From Flavobacterium pallidum (GTDB taxonomy: Bacteria > Bacteroidota > Bacteroidia > Flavobacteriales > Flavobacteriaceae), in assembly GCF_003097535.1 (NCBI RefSeq), contig NZ_CP029187.1, positions 2,232,001 through 2,296,000 of the forward strand: a stretch of 64,000 bases of DNA, read 5' to 3'. The notes below the pieces were generated by a model. It was not told the origin of the DNA, ran no database searches, and saw nothing but the letters and a program-made list of their open reading frames with translations. The position numbers and the translations under genes were made by a program. Positions 42,584-50,502 of this stretch are shown here, piece after piece. Each line of letters starts with the position of its first letter. The stretch's first letter is position 1.

Positions 42584-43483
42584 TTATTGTTTTTCGGCGG
42601 TTAATTCCAGGAATTGTTCTTCAAGGCTGTTTTTGCGCTTGTTCAGGTGGGTCAGCACAACGTTTTTCTGGAAAAGATAGCGGTTCAGGTCGTCGGCTTT
42701 CAAATCTTCTTTGAGATACACGATGACTTTTGATTCTTCCACAGCCGTTTTTGCTACGGATGGATGCTCAGAAAGCGCTTCGGTAAGCAACGATGTGTTT
42801 TCTGCCTGGAGCTCAAAAAAGCTTTCCTTTGAAGTCATGCCATCAACAGTGCCGGAATACAGGATTTCGCCTTTGCGCAACACCAGAACATGGGAACAGA
42901 CTTTTTCGACTTCATCCAAAAGATGCGATGCCAGAAGGATTGTCGTTCCCGTTGCGGCAATCACACGGATGATTTCGCGGATTTGGTGGATGCCCTGCGG
43001 GTCGAGCCCGTTTGTGGGTTCATCAAGGATCAGGATTTCCGGATCGTTGAGCAGCGCCGAAGCGATGGCCAAACGCTGTTTCATACCGAGTGAAAAAGTG
43101 CTGAATTTACTGTCTTTTCGTTCCAGAAGCCCAACGAGTTCTAGTTTTTTATGGATGTTGTCGTACTTGACGCCCTTGATTTTGCAGACAAGCTTCAGGT
43201 TCTGTTCCGCAGTCATGTATGGATAGAAATTGGGGCGTTCGATGATCGCACCCACATGTTTGAGTGCTTCACTGTCTTTTAGCTTTCCGCCGAACCATTC
43301 GTAGTCACCGGAAGTTTTATTGACGACATTCAGCACAATGCCCAAAGTAGTCGACTTTCCGCTGCCATTGGGGCCGAGGATGCCATAGACATTGCCTTTT
43401 TGTATTTCGAGGGAGACATTTTTTACGGCTTTGACCTTGCCGTAATTTTTGTACAGGTTTTTAATGGATAGGATGGTTTCCAA
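42584..43483 (-). CDS. ABC transporter ATP-binding protein
   Basis: 299 residues, starting at a TTG (43483) because no ATG precedes the first strand (ETILSIKNLYKNYGKVKAVK). Walker A GILGPNGSGKST, signature FSLGMKQRLAIASALL, Walker B EILILDEPTNGLDPQG and switch His (LLASHLLDEVEKV) are all present, so it should be active. A C-terminal extension of about 80 residues (FELQAENTSLLTEAL ...) is typical of the DrrA/CcmA-like branch of exporter ATPases. It heads the two-gene operon with the ABC-2 permease. Confidence 0.92.
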   Translation of the reverse strand: METILSIKNLYKNYGKVKAVKNVSLEIQKGNVYGILGPNGSGKSTTLGIVLNVVNKTSGDYEWFGGKLKDSEALKHVGAIIERPNFYPYMTAEQNLKLVCKIKGVKYDNIHKKLELVGLLERKDSKFSTFSLGMKQRLAIASALLNDPEILILDEPTNGLDPQGIHQIREIIRVIAATGTTILLASHLLDEVEKVCSHVLVLRKGEILYSGTVDGMTSKESFFELQAENTSLLTEALSEHPSVAKTAVEESKVIVYLKEDLKADDLNRYLFQKNVVLTHLNKRKNSLEEQFLELTAEKQ

Positions 43484-43594
43484 ATTGTTTCGGTTTTGTT
43501 AGGCGTAAGACGAAAGGTGGCGCGGTTTGTTACCGCGTTGTGAAAATTTTCTTAAATGTAGGGAAAATTTTGATTTGGACGAGTGCCCGCGCCA

Positions 43595-43690
43595 GGGATG
43601 GAAGCGGCAGCCCGGAGCCCGCAGGGCGAGGACTACAGCGGACAGCCCGGTCCCGTTGATGCGACGCAGGAAGCAACAACGGGAGGCGCC
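43595..43690 (+). repeat. Two-box intergenic structured element, copy 2
   Basis: Box 1 GGGATGGAAGCGGCAGCC and box 2 ACAGCGGACAGCCCGGTCC match the boxes of 11081-11163 at most positions. The sequence between them (GC-rich here) differs. Downstream, CCCGTTG ... CAACGGG forms another hairpin. Confidence 0.6.
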
Positions 43691-43902
43691 ATGAAAAGTT
43701 TGCAGTAGGCACTTGCAGCAGGAGTTAGAACTCAGGCACGAGGTACTCCTGTACGAAAATAGAAAATGCGCTTCGTGTGGGGCGAAACGCATTTCCATTT
43801 AAAACAAAACAATTATGGACTAACCTAAAAAACCCATTTATATGGTAATAGACGCAGGAAAAATGTAAAGGTTGCTTCTTTAATTAATAATTAACAGTTG
43901 TG

Positions 43903-43972
43903 AATTATGAATTACACCTTGCAAATAAAAAAGCCGGACAGCAATGTCCGGCTCATATCGTAATTCATAATT
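43903..43972. repeat. Paired inverted arms around a terminator, locus D
   Basis: AATTATGAATTAC (43903-43915) and GTAATTCATAATT (43960-43972) are perfect 13-bp inverted partners. The arms continue with short-period AT-rich words (TTTGCAA on the right) and enclose the terminator hairpin at 43925-43955. Confidence 0.65.
43925..43955 (-). terminator. Terminator of the nucleoid-associated protein gene
   Basis: The stem AGCCGGAC / GTCCGGCT with a 6-base loop is followed on the minus strand by six Ts. It lies about 30 bases past the stop at 43985. Confidence 0.85.
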
Positions 43973-43984
43973 TGCAATTTGCAA

Positions 43985-45043
43985 TTAACTTTTCTGTTCC
44001 TTATTAAAATACACCAGGTAATAATACATCTGCTTTTCTTCATCCCAGCCTTTTTCGACGAATTTCTCTGCACTTTCCGGATTGATGAAATCGAGCTTGA
44101 TCTGGATGTTGGTATCGAGGTTGATCACATTCTTCATTTTGCGGCGCGCATCTGAGACGGCGGCATTCGCGATGGGGAACTCAGTCACGTCCTCGATGCT
44201 GTATTTCTCGCCTTTATCCACTTTGTAGCTTTTGAATTCCGGAATCAGGTCCGGATTGTCCAGCACTTCATTCAGGAAATTGGTTTCCTCAAACTGGTCA
44301 TTTTTCGCAAAATAATTCACGGAACGGTTCATGAACATCACTTCTTCCTTCTTGTCCTCAGCCGGAAGCACAACGTCTTTGGCAAAATCCTGGCAGAATT
44401 TCAGGTACTTTTTCGTGATGAAATTCTCGTCCTGGAATGCGTCCACGGAAAGGAAATATTCGAGCCAGTAACGCGCATCATAACGATTGCTGTCTACCGT
44501 CAGGATTTTGTAACCTTCTTCTTTTTTATAATTGAAGATCAGACAGCCTTTGTCCAGTTTATTCAGGTTGATGCCCTGCTGGAGGATCATTTCAAGGTCG
44601 GTTCCTTTCTCCTGGAACTGTAAAAAATCGGTCTGCAATTCACTTTTGAAAATCCCGATGGCGTCCACCGGATTGTTATCAATCGTTAAATTGTTCAGGT
44701 ACGTTACATACACTTCACCGTTCTTAATATGCGGGTGGTTTGACTGCTCATACAAATGATTTGTAATTTTTTTCGAAACCTCGTGCACATTCAAAGGATT
44801 CTCGAAAATCTCGGCAGCATATTTGAACATGTCGTTGTAATCCAGGTCCACTTCATGCGCAAACTGGAAGTAATTTTCCTCCTTGTCACGGAAAGGCTTA
44901 AAGAAATATTCCTTAATCAACGGCACGATTTCATCCTTGAGCATAAACGGTGCATCGGACAGGAAAATGGCTTCATTTCTGGATTTGTTCCCAACGCGGT
45001 GGATGGAAAGCGACTCGATGTGGGTATTGTATAGGTTTATCAT
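43985..45043 (-). CDS. Nucleoid-associated protein, YejK/NdpA family
   Basis: 352 residues from the ATG at 45043 (MINLYNTHIESLSIHRVGNK). The longer frame adds an N-terminus encoded by the adjacent octamer array and is rejected. The pattern of the 37-kDa nucleoid-associated family is present: 'HRVGNKSRNEAIFLSDAPFM', an N-terminal helical region, the central 'GEVYVTYLNNLTIDNNPVDA' and 'IGIFKSE' (IG.FK.E), and C-terminal 'FEETNFLNEVLDNPDLIPEF'. Relatives bind DNA without strict sequence preference. On the minus strand the array just upstream reads as tandem TAACTTTG words and could supply a -7 box. Confidence 0.85.
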   Translation of the reverse strand: MINLYNTHIESLSIHRVGNKSRNEAIFLSDAPFMLKDEIVPLIKEYFFKPFRDKEENYFQFAHEVDLDYNDMFKYAAEIFENPLNVHEVSKKITNHLYEQSNHPHIKNGEVYVTYLNNLTIDNNPVDAIGIFKSELQTDFLQFQEKGTDLEMILQQGINLNKLDKGCLIFNYKKEEGYKILTVDSNRYDARYWLEYFLSVDAFQDENFITKKYLKFCQDFAKDVVLPAEDKKEEVMFMNRSVNYFAKNDQFEETNFLNEVLDNPDLIPEFKSYKVDKGEKYSIEDVTEFPIANAAVSDARRKMKNVINLDTNIQIKLDFINPESAEKFVEKGWDEEKQMYYYLVYFNKEQKS

Positions 45044-45052
45044 TTTTGGAGT

Positions 45053-45135
45053 GGCAAAGCAGCAGAGTAACAAAGTTACAAAGTTTCATTGCGTTCGTTT
45101 TCTTTAGTTACAAAGTGCCAAAGCAACAAAGTTGC
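45053..45135. repeat. Octamer arrays, left arms of locus E
   Basis: Two arrays, 45053-45086 (GCAAAGCA-GCAGAGTA-ACAAAGTT type units) and 45108-45135 (TACAAAGT-GCCAAAGC-AACAAAGT), share the orientation of the left arm of locus A. Their inverted partner lies at 45213-45240. Confidence 0.7.
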
Positions 45136-45212
45136 ATGGCTTGCTTTGCGAGATATTAATATTTATTTTCTTAAATTGATTTTGGATATGGATTTTGATT
45201 TTCTGATAGTCA

Positions 45213-45240
45213 AACTTTGCTACTTTGCTACTTTGCAACT
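45213..45240. repeat. Octamer array, right arm of locus E
   Basis: AACTTTGC-TACTTTGC-TACTTTGC-AACT, inverted relative to the arms at 45053-45135. The final unit merges with the stop codon (TGA on the minus strand) of the acidic protein gene at 45240. Confidence 0.8.
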
Positions 45241-45773
45241 CAATTCCAATTCTCCTCAAATCCATAATCCTCAAAATTCTCCCCGCTGTCGAATTCGTCC
45301 AAATCGTCCTCGTCATACCCGTCTTCATCATATCCGAACTCATTTTCATCGGCTTCAAACTGTTTTTCACCGGCATCGGCAGGCATTTCACCATGCGCAA
45401 ATAACATGGCAGGATAACTTTCCCCTAAAACAGGTTCCTCAATTGCAGCCAGTTCCACCAGGAAGGTCCACATGTTCAGGAAATCGTATACGTAAATGAT
45501 TTTCGTACTGTCCTCATCCACAATCTGCGAAAGCAAATAATCAGACATCGTCATCTGCTCGCCGGGAACATCGCCGCCATCAAAAAGCGGAATTTCCTCA
45601 TCCTGGTTCCACTGGTCATCACAGGTATAGAACGATGCCATTTCCAAACCATCAAACCCGAAAGCATTCACGATCGCATTGTGCAGATCCTCCAGCGTAT
45701 CATTATCCATAATGGCAATATCACGGAAAACATCTTCCTCTGCATCGAGTATCGCCCTGAATTTATAAACCAT
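45240..45773 (-). CDS. pRiA4b ORF-3-like / IS1096 passenger TnpR-type acidic protein
   Basis: 177 residues. The N-terminal part follows the pRiA4b ORF-3 fold: 'MVYKFRAILDAEEDVFRDIA', 'TLEDLHNAIVNAFGFDGLEM', ASFYTCDDQW and TKIIYVYDFLNMWTFLVELA (the Y.YD.GD.W.. position is altered to YVYDFLNMWTF). From about residue 125 the protein becomes an acidic tail with 'ENEFGYDEDGYDEDDLDEFD' and SGENF. Despite the transposon-derived name, no transposase or inverted repeats of an IS1096-type element are nearby. It is common as a stand-alone gene in flavobacteria. Function unknown; the Asp/Glu tail suggests contacts with basic proteins or divalent ions. Confidence 0.82.
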   Translation of the reverse strand: MVYKFRAILDAEEDVFRDIAIMDNDTLEDLHNAIVNAFGFDGLEMASFYTCDDQWNQDEEIPLFDGGDVPGEQMTMSDYLLSQIVDEDSTKIIYVYDFLNMWTFLVELAAIEEPVLGESYPAMLFAHGEMPADAGEKQFEADENEFGYDEDGYDEDDLDEFDSGENFEDYGFEENWN

Positions 45774-45911
45774 AATCTTTGATTTTTATTGAAGGGCAAA
45801 GGTAAAATTTAATTCTGTTTTCAAATCAAAAAGTAATCAACAATCATGAAAATTATTTGGGCGTTCCCGCCTGCATTGCATAAGTTTTTTCATAGTCAAT
45901 CACAGTGGCAG

Positions 45912-46018
45912 GCGGTCGGGCTTTCCGTTGCACCCGGGGCCAAAGGCCTAACTGACCGAAGGTAATCTTTTTAGATTTCCTTCTAGCCTCCGAAAATCTA
46001 AAAAGGATTTCCACTACA
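45912..46018 (-). repeat. Two-box intergenic structured element, copy 3 (degenerate, inverted)
   Basis: On the minus strand, AGTGGAAATCC (box 1), a hairpin CTTTTTAGATTT / AAATCTAAAAAG and ACGGAAAGCCCGACC (box 2) appear in the same order as in the copies at 11081 and 43595. The ATCC-stem-AAAAGAT layout matches copy 1 closely, although the stem sequence itself is different. Confidence 0.5.
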
Positions 46019-46060
46019 CACGAGCGAAGCGACTGCCGAAGGAATCCCTAACGCGGGATT

Positions 46061-46173
46061 CCGAAAGTCAGCAAAGTCCGAATGTCCGTAAGACATCAAT
46101 CGTTAAATAAGGCACAAATAATCTTTCGGACTTTCCCAACTTTCGGACTTTCCAACTTTTTCCGTAACTTTGC
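46061..46173. repeat. Paired inverted short-period arrays, locus F
   Basis: The left arm (46061-46094) has AAAGTC.GCAAAGTCCGAATGTCCG-type words. The right arm (46122-46173) repeats ACTTTCGG-ACTTTCC units and ends in TAACTTTG. The arms are inverted: GAAAGTCCGAAAGT on the complement of the right arm matches CAAAGTCCGAATGT on the left. About 28 bases separate them. Confidence 0.65.
46165..46172 (+). promoter_or_regulatory. -7 box of prfA
   Basis: TAACTTTG fits TAnnTTTG exactly and lies 19 bases before the prfA ATG. It is the last unit of the right arm of array locus F. No TTG is seen at -33. Confidence 0.5.
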
Positions 46174-46191
46174 ACTCCAAAAAGTAAAAAA

Positions 46192-47268
46192 ATGCTAGAC
46201 AGGCTCCAATACGTAAAACAGCGTTTCGACGAAATCTCCGACCTGATCATCCAGCCGGATGTCATCGCTGACCAGAAACGCTATGTCGCGTTAAATAAAG
46301 AATATAAGGAAGTTAAGGCACTCAACGAGAAGCGTGAGGAATACATGAATGTGCTTGGCAACATTGACGAGGCAAACGAGATCATTGCTGACGGCAGTGA
46401 CCCTGAAATGTCTGAGATGGCACAGCTCCAGCTCGACGAAGCCAAACAAAGATTGCCTGAACTTGAAGAAGAAATCAAGTTCATGCTCATCCCTAAAGAT
46501 GCCGAAGATGCAAAAAATGTAATGGTCGAAATACGCGCCGGAACAGGTGGGGACGAAGCCAGTATTTTTGCAGGCGATTTATTTCGCATGTATACCAAAT
46601 ACTGCGAAGGCCGCGGCTGGAGAACATCCGTAGTAGATATGAATGAGGGCACTTCAGGCGGTTTTAAAGAAATAATTTTTGAGGTTACCGGCGAAGATGT
46701 TTACGGCACTTTGAAATTTGAAGCCGGCGTACACCGCGTGCAACGTGTTCCGCAAACAGAAACCCAGGGCCGCGTACACACTTCCGCAGCCACTGTTATG
46801 GTGCTTCCTGAAGCTGAAGAATTCGACATACAGATAGATATGAACGATGTGCGTGTGGACTTTTTCTGTTCTTCAGGACCTGGAGGACAGTCGGTAAATA
46901 CGACAAAATCGGCAGTGCGCTTAACACACATCCCAACCGGATTGGTGGCACAATGCCAGGACCAGAAATCGCAGCATAAAAATAAGGATAAGGCTTTAGG
47001 CGTTTTACGTTCGCGTTTGTACGAACAGGAATTGGCCAAAAAGCAGGAAGAAGATGCTAAAAAACGTACTTCTCAGGTAAGTTCAGGAGATCGTTCCGCA
47101 AAAATCCGTACCTATAATTATGCGCAGGGCCGCGTTACGGACCACAGGATTGGTATGGACGTATTTGATATGGACGGTGTCATGAACGGCAAAATCCAGA
47201 AACTGGTCGATGAGCTACAGTTGGTCAACAACATGGAAAAGCTGAAGGAAGCCAGTGAGATTTACTAA
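46192..47268 (+). CDS. prfA: Peptide chain release factor 1
   Basis: 358 residues, normal RF1 length. The N-terminal helical domain leads into '[20 protein letters not shown]'. The codon-recognition motif is [18 protein letters not shown], with P187-Q-T189 where RF1 proteins have PxT, so UAA and UAG reading is expected. The catalytic [14 protein letters not shown] holds GGQ at 231-233. RF1 releases the finished peptide at UAA and UAG stop codons in the ribosome. It is followed by a terminator and pyrF. Confidence 0.96.
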   Translation: MLDRLQYVKQRFDEISDLIIQPDVIADQKRYVALNKEYKEVKALNEKREEYMNVLGNIDEANEIIADGSDPEMSEMAQLQLDEAKQRLPELEEEIKFMLIPKDAEDAKNVMVEIRAGTGGDEASIFAGDLFRMYTKYCEGRGWRTSVVDMNEGTSGGFKEIIFEVTGEDVYGTLKFEAGVHRVQRVPQTETQGRVHTSAATVMVLPEAEEFDIQIDMNDVRVDFFCSSGPGGQSVNTTKSAVRLTHIPTGLVAQCQDQKSQHKNKDKALGVLRSRLYEQELAKKQEEDAKKRTSQVSSGDRSAKIRTYNYAQGRVTDHRIGMDVFDMDGVMNGKIQKLVDELQLVNNMEKLKEASEIY

Positions 47269-47278
47269 GAATATATGA

Positions 47279-47307
47279 ATGCCTGCCTCCAAGCGGGCAT
47301 TTTTTTT
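47279..47307 (+). terminator. Terminator of prfA
   Basis: The stem AATGCCTGC / GCGGGCATT (one G-U pair) with a 6-base loop is followed by eight Ts, ten bases after the prfA stop. Confidence 0.82.
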
Positions 47308-47314
47308 AACTTTG
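47307..47314 (+). promoter_or_regulatory. -7 box of pyrF
   Basis: TAACTTTG lies 17 bases before the pyrF ATG, directly after the terminator T-run. It is the same box and nearly the same spacing as for prfA. Confidence 0.45.
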
Positions 47315-47331
47315 ATTTACAATAACTACTA

Positions 47332-48150
47332 ATGACAACATCGCAACTCACCCAACAAATACGTCAAAAAAAATCCTTCCTCTGCATCGGCCTTGATGTC
47401 GATTTAAATAAGATTCCAAAACACCTTCTTGAAACTGAAGACCCGATTTTCGAATTCAATAAAGCCATCATCGACGCGACCCATGATTTGGCGGTTTGCT
47501 ATAAGCCAAATACTGCTTTTTACGAAGCTTATGGTTTGAAAGGCTGGCAATCTTTAGAAAAAACCATCCATTATTTAAACGAAAACCATCCCGAAATCTT
47601 CACCATCGCAGATGCGAAGCGCGGCGATATCGGAAATACGTCAACGATGTATGCAAAGGCTTTCCTCGAAGACCTTAATTTTGATTCGGTGACGGTGGCA
47701 CCCTATATGGGAAAGGACTCCGTTGAGCCTTTTTTACAATTTGAAAACAAGCATGCGATCATGCTGGCCCTGACTTCAAATGAAGGCGCTTTTGATTTTC
47801 AGACTTTGGAAGCCCATGGTAAAGAACTTTACAAACAAGTCCTTGAAATTTCCAAAACCTGGAAAAATTCTGAAAGGCTCATGTATGTAGTCGGTGCCAC
47901 GAAAGCGGAATATTTTACGGAAATCCGTAAAATCGTACCGGACAGTTTTTTGCTCGTTCCAGGCGTGGGTGCTCAGGGTGGCAGTTTATCTGAAGTCTGC
48001 AAATACGGAATGAACGACCATGTCGGTTTGCTGATCAATTCTTCGCGCGGGATTATTTACGCTTCCGCAGAAAATGATTTTGCAGAAAAGGCAAGGGAAG
48101 AAGCGATGAGAATTCAGGAAGAAATGAGCGCAATTTTATTGAACCATTAG
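47332..48150 (+). CDS. pyrF: Orotidine-5'-phosphate decarboxylase (type 2)
   Basis: 272 residues, the longer PyrF type common in Bacteroidota and Actinobacteria. '[20 protein letters not shown]' opens the barrel. The catalytic Lys-Asp array is [20 protein letters not shown] with Lys96, and the phosphate-binding end is [14 protein letters not shown] with [10 protein letters not shown]. It decarboxylates OMP to UMP, the last step of de novo pyrimidine synthesis. The last 15 bases overlap, tail to tail, the 3' end of thrC. Confidence 0.95.
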   Translation: MTTSQLTQQIRQKKSFLCIGLDVDLNKIPKHLLETEDPIFEFNKAIIDATHDLAVCYKPNTAFYEAYGLKGWQSLEKTIHYLNENHPEIFTIADAKRGDIGNTSTMYAKAFLEDLNFDSVTVAPYMGKDSVEPFLQFENKHAIMLALTSNEGAFDFQTLEAHGKELYKQVLEISKTWKNSERLMYVVGATKAEYFTEIRKIVPDSFLLVPGVGAQGGSLSEVCKYGMNDHVGLLINSSRGIIYASAENDFAEKAREEAMRIQEEMSAILLNH

Positions 48151-49431
48151 AAAATCTTTAAGCGCGCTGTAAGAAGTGATTTTCACACTTTTTTTCTCTT
48201 TTCCCAAAACGCTCTGAATCTGCTCCGGGATATCAAGCGTAATGCCTAAAAGCGGTTCCACGTTTTCAGGAAACTTTATCGGATGTGCAGTTTCTAAAAA
48301 TACACCGATGCTTCCCGGACGCTTTTCCATTTCCTTTTTCAATCCAAGATATCCGACGGCCCCATGCGGTTCAGCAATATAACCGGTTTTTCCGTAGATT
48401 GATGTCATGGCTGATTTTGTGTCCTCATCTGTAAAGGAGTACGAGGAAAAATCCTTTTCAAATTCCGCCAAATCATGATGATACAATTCCTGGATCCGTA
48501 TGAAATTACTCGGATTCCCGACATCCATCGCGTTTGAGATGGTCGCTTTGGATGGTTTCGGCTCATACTTGCCATTTTCAAGAAACCTTGGTACCGTATC
48601 ATTTGCATTTGTTGAAGCTACAAAACGGGCTATCGGTAAACCCAATCTTTTCGCCATAATACCTGCACAAATATTCCCGAAATTCCCGCTTGGGCACGAA
48701 AGGATAATCGGCTTGTTTTGTTTTTTCAATTGCTTGTAAGCGAAGAAAATATAAAACATCTGCGGCAGCCAGCGTGCAATATTAATAGAATTTGCCGAAG
48801 TCAGGTTTCGGGATTTAAGATCGTCATCCAAAAATGCCTGCTTCACCATATCCTGGCAATCATCAAAAACGCCGTCGACCTCCAAAGCGGTAATATTCTG
48901 CCCTAACGTCGTCAGTTGTCGTTCCTGCACATCGCTCACTTTTCCGGATGGATATAAAATCACCACATCAACACCTTTTACGCCCAGGAAGCCACTCGCT
49001 ACTGCACCACCCGTATCGCCCGAAGTGGCGACTAAAACCGTATTGTGCAAATCAGGATTATTGCGGTTGAAATAGGCCAGGCAGCGTGCCATAAAACGTG
49101 CGCCCACATCCTTGAACGCCATTGTCGGGCCGTGGTATAACTCAAGCGAAAAGACGTTATCATCCACTTTTACAGTGGGAAAATCAAAGCATAAGGTTTC
49201 GGAAATGATTTTTTTCAGTTCGCTTTCAGGAATCTCATTGCCTACAAATTGCCTGATCGTCTCGAAAGCAATTTCCTCGTTTGACAAACTTTCAATATTA
49301 TCGAAGAAGTTTTGCGTTAAAGAGGTGATTTTTTCCGGGAAATACAATCCTTTATCCGGTGCAAGTCCCTGAATCACTGCTTGCTGAAAAGAAACGTTCG
49401 GCGCATTGCGGTTTAAGCTGTAATATTTCAT
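48136..49431 (-). CDS. thrC: Threonine synthase
   Basis: 431 residues. The N-terminus [20 protein letters not shown] with [12 protein letters not shown] is typical of bacterial ThrC. The PLP lysine is K107 in [20 protein letters not shown]. '[20 protein letters not shown]' and '[20 protein letters not shown]' bind the cofactor phosphate and substrate. It converts O-phosphohomoserine to threonine, the last step of the pathway. It is the last gene of thrA-thrB-thrC, 47 bases after thrB, and ends inside the convergent pyrF gene. Confidence 0.96.
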   Translation of the reverse strand: MKYYSLNRNAPNVSFQQAVIQGLAPDKGLYFPEKITSLTQNFFDNIESLSNEEIAFETIRQFVGNEIPESELKKIISETLCFDFPTVKVDDNVFSLELYHGPTMAFKDVGARFMARCLAYFNRNNPDLHNTVLVATSGDTGGAVASGFLGVKGVDVVILYPSGKVSDVQERQLTTLGQNITALEVDGVFDDCQDMVKQAFLDDDLKSRNLTSANSINIARWLPQMFYIFFAYKQLKKQNKPIILSCPSGNFGNICAGIMAKRLGLPIARFVASTNANDTVPRFLENGKYEPKPSKATISNAMDVGNPSNFIRIQELYHHDLAEFEKDFSSYSFTDEDTKSAMTSIYGKTGYIAEPHGAVGYLGLKKEMEKRPGSIGVFLETAHPIKFPENVEPLLGITLDIPEQIQSVLGKEKKSVKITSYSALKDFLMVQ

Positions 49432-49478
49432 TTTTTTGTCAAAAAGTTAAGAGTCGAAAGGCGAAAGTCTCTGTAAAG

Positions 49479-50408
49479 TTATTTTAGGGCCAACACTTTT
49501 ATCCCATTATCATTTATTTTTGATACATGGATTTCATAAGGCAATTTCATTTCATCATATATTTTGCACATGGCTCCAGCCACTTTTTCTGCCGTTTCCT
49601 TTCCTTTGCTTAAAGCAAAAATCGATGGGCCGGAGCCGGAAATCCCGCTTCCCAACGCACCATTTTCTTTTGCGGTTTTTTTAATCCGATCAAAACCTGG
49701 AATTAACACACTGCGGATGGGTTCGACAATTTCGTCATGCAGCGAACGACCTATCAGATCATAATCTTTGGTGTATAAACCGGCTACGAGTCCGCCGACA
49801 TTTCCCCATTGCGCAATCGCGCTTTTCAGTGAAATATTCTGTTTGAGGACCGACCTGGCGTCCGACGTTTTGAGTTCAATCTGCGGATGGATTACCGTGG
49901 CATACAATTCCGGCGGACTCTCAATTCTGATGATGTCTAAAGGATCATAGCTCCGGACTAACGTAAATCCTCCCAAAAGCGCAGGCGCGACGTTATCGGC
50001 ATGTGCGCTCCCGCTCGCGAGCTTTTCACCCTGCATCGCAAATTTTACCAGCGCTGCCGCAGAAAATGGATTTCCCAAAAGCGCATTGATCCCGAAAACC
50101 GCCCCGGCTGAACTGGCCGCCGAGCTTCCGATACCGCTTCCGGCCTTAATCTTTTTGTAGATTTCGATTTCAAATCCGCAATCGGCTTCCATTTCATCCA
50201 GCAATGCCAAAGCCGCCACACCGGAAACATTTTTTTCGGTTTCCAAAGGCAGATCGGCACCGACTATCTTGGTAATACGTACTCCTTTTACATCAGATTT
50301 CCTTACAATCATCTCATCACCGACATTGTCAAGGCAAACGCCGAGTACGTCGAATCCGCACGAAAGGTTCGCGATGGTGGCGGGGGAAAATAGTTTGATT
50401 TCATTCAT
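49479..50408 (-). CDS. thrB: Homoserine kinase
   Basis: 309 residues from the ATG at 50408 (MNEIKLFSPATIANLSCGFD). The longer frame would translate the octamer array of locus G and is rejected. GHMP-kinase motifs are present: the N-terminal 'SPATIANLSCGFDVLGVCLD', the ATP-binding 'IKAGSGIGSSAASSAGAVFG' (P-x-G-S-G-L-G-S-S type) and the C-terminal 'NGALGSGISGSGPSIFALSK'. It phosphorylates homoserine for threonine synthase. Between thrA and thrB lies a hairpin-forming pair of arrays, which could tune expression of the distal genes. Confidence 0.96.
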   Translation of the reverse strand: MNEIKLFSPATIANLSCGFDVLGVCLDNVGDEMIVRKSDVKGVRITKIVGADLPLETEKNVSGVAALALLDEMEADCGFEIEIYKKIKAGSGIGSSAASSAGAVFGINALLGNPFSAAALVKFAMQGEKLASGSAHADNVAPALLGGFTLVRSYDPLDIIRIESPPELYATVIHPQIELKTSDARSVLKQNISLKSAIAQWGNVGGLVAGLYTKDYDLIGRSLHDEIVEPIRSVLIPGFDRIKKTAKENGALGSGISGSGPSIFALSKGKETAEKVAGAMCKIYDEMKLPYEIHVSKINDNGIKVLALK

Positions 50409-50502
50409 AGTAGCAAAGTTACATAGTAAAAAAGTAGCAAAGTTTCCAATTGTGGTCAAAAAAACTTTGCCACTTTGTAACTGAGCTACTTTGGTACTTT
50501 TT
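50406..50502. repeat. Paired inverted octamer arrays between thrA and thrB, locus G
   Basis: The left arm (50408-50445) contains AGTAGCAAAGTT and GTAGCAAAGTTT. The right arm (50463-50498) reads AAACTTTGCCACTTTGTAAC-TGAGCTACTTTG. GTAGCAAAGTTT pairs with AAACTTTGCCAC at 11 of 12 positions across a loop of under 20 bases. The thrB start codon and thrA stop codon touch the outer ends. Confidence 0.8.

Larger units (their letters stand above)
43484..43984. other. 501-base intergenic region with structured elements, no gene
   Basis: Two overlapping minus-strand frames here lack any family feature and contain the GC-rich repeat in translated form, so they are not accepted. The region holds the two-box element copy 2 (43595-43690), a hairpin AAATGCG..TTCG / CGAA.CGCATTT around 43765-43795, a terminator (43925-43955) and the inverted AATTATGAATTAC arms (43903-43972). 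Confidence 0.7.
45774..46191. other. 418-base intergenic region upstream of prfA
   Basis: No gene is supported. The region holds the inverted two-box element (45912-46018), a small GGAATCCC / GGGATTCC hairpin near 46040-46062, the paired arrays of locus F and the prfA -7 box. Confidence 0.7.

Noticed and set aside
43499..43798. Two overlapping minus-strand frames upstream of the ABC operon
   Set aside because: They are made of GC-rich repeat element sequence and low-quality translation, with no start context or similarity.
45240..45773. IS1096-type mobile element suggested by the passenger-protein family name
   Set aside because: No transposase, no terminal inverted repeats and no target duplication are visible; such genes are usually stand-alone in Bacteroidota.
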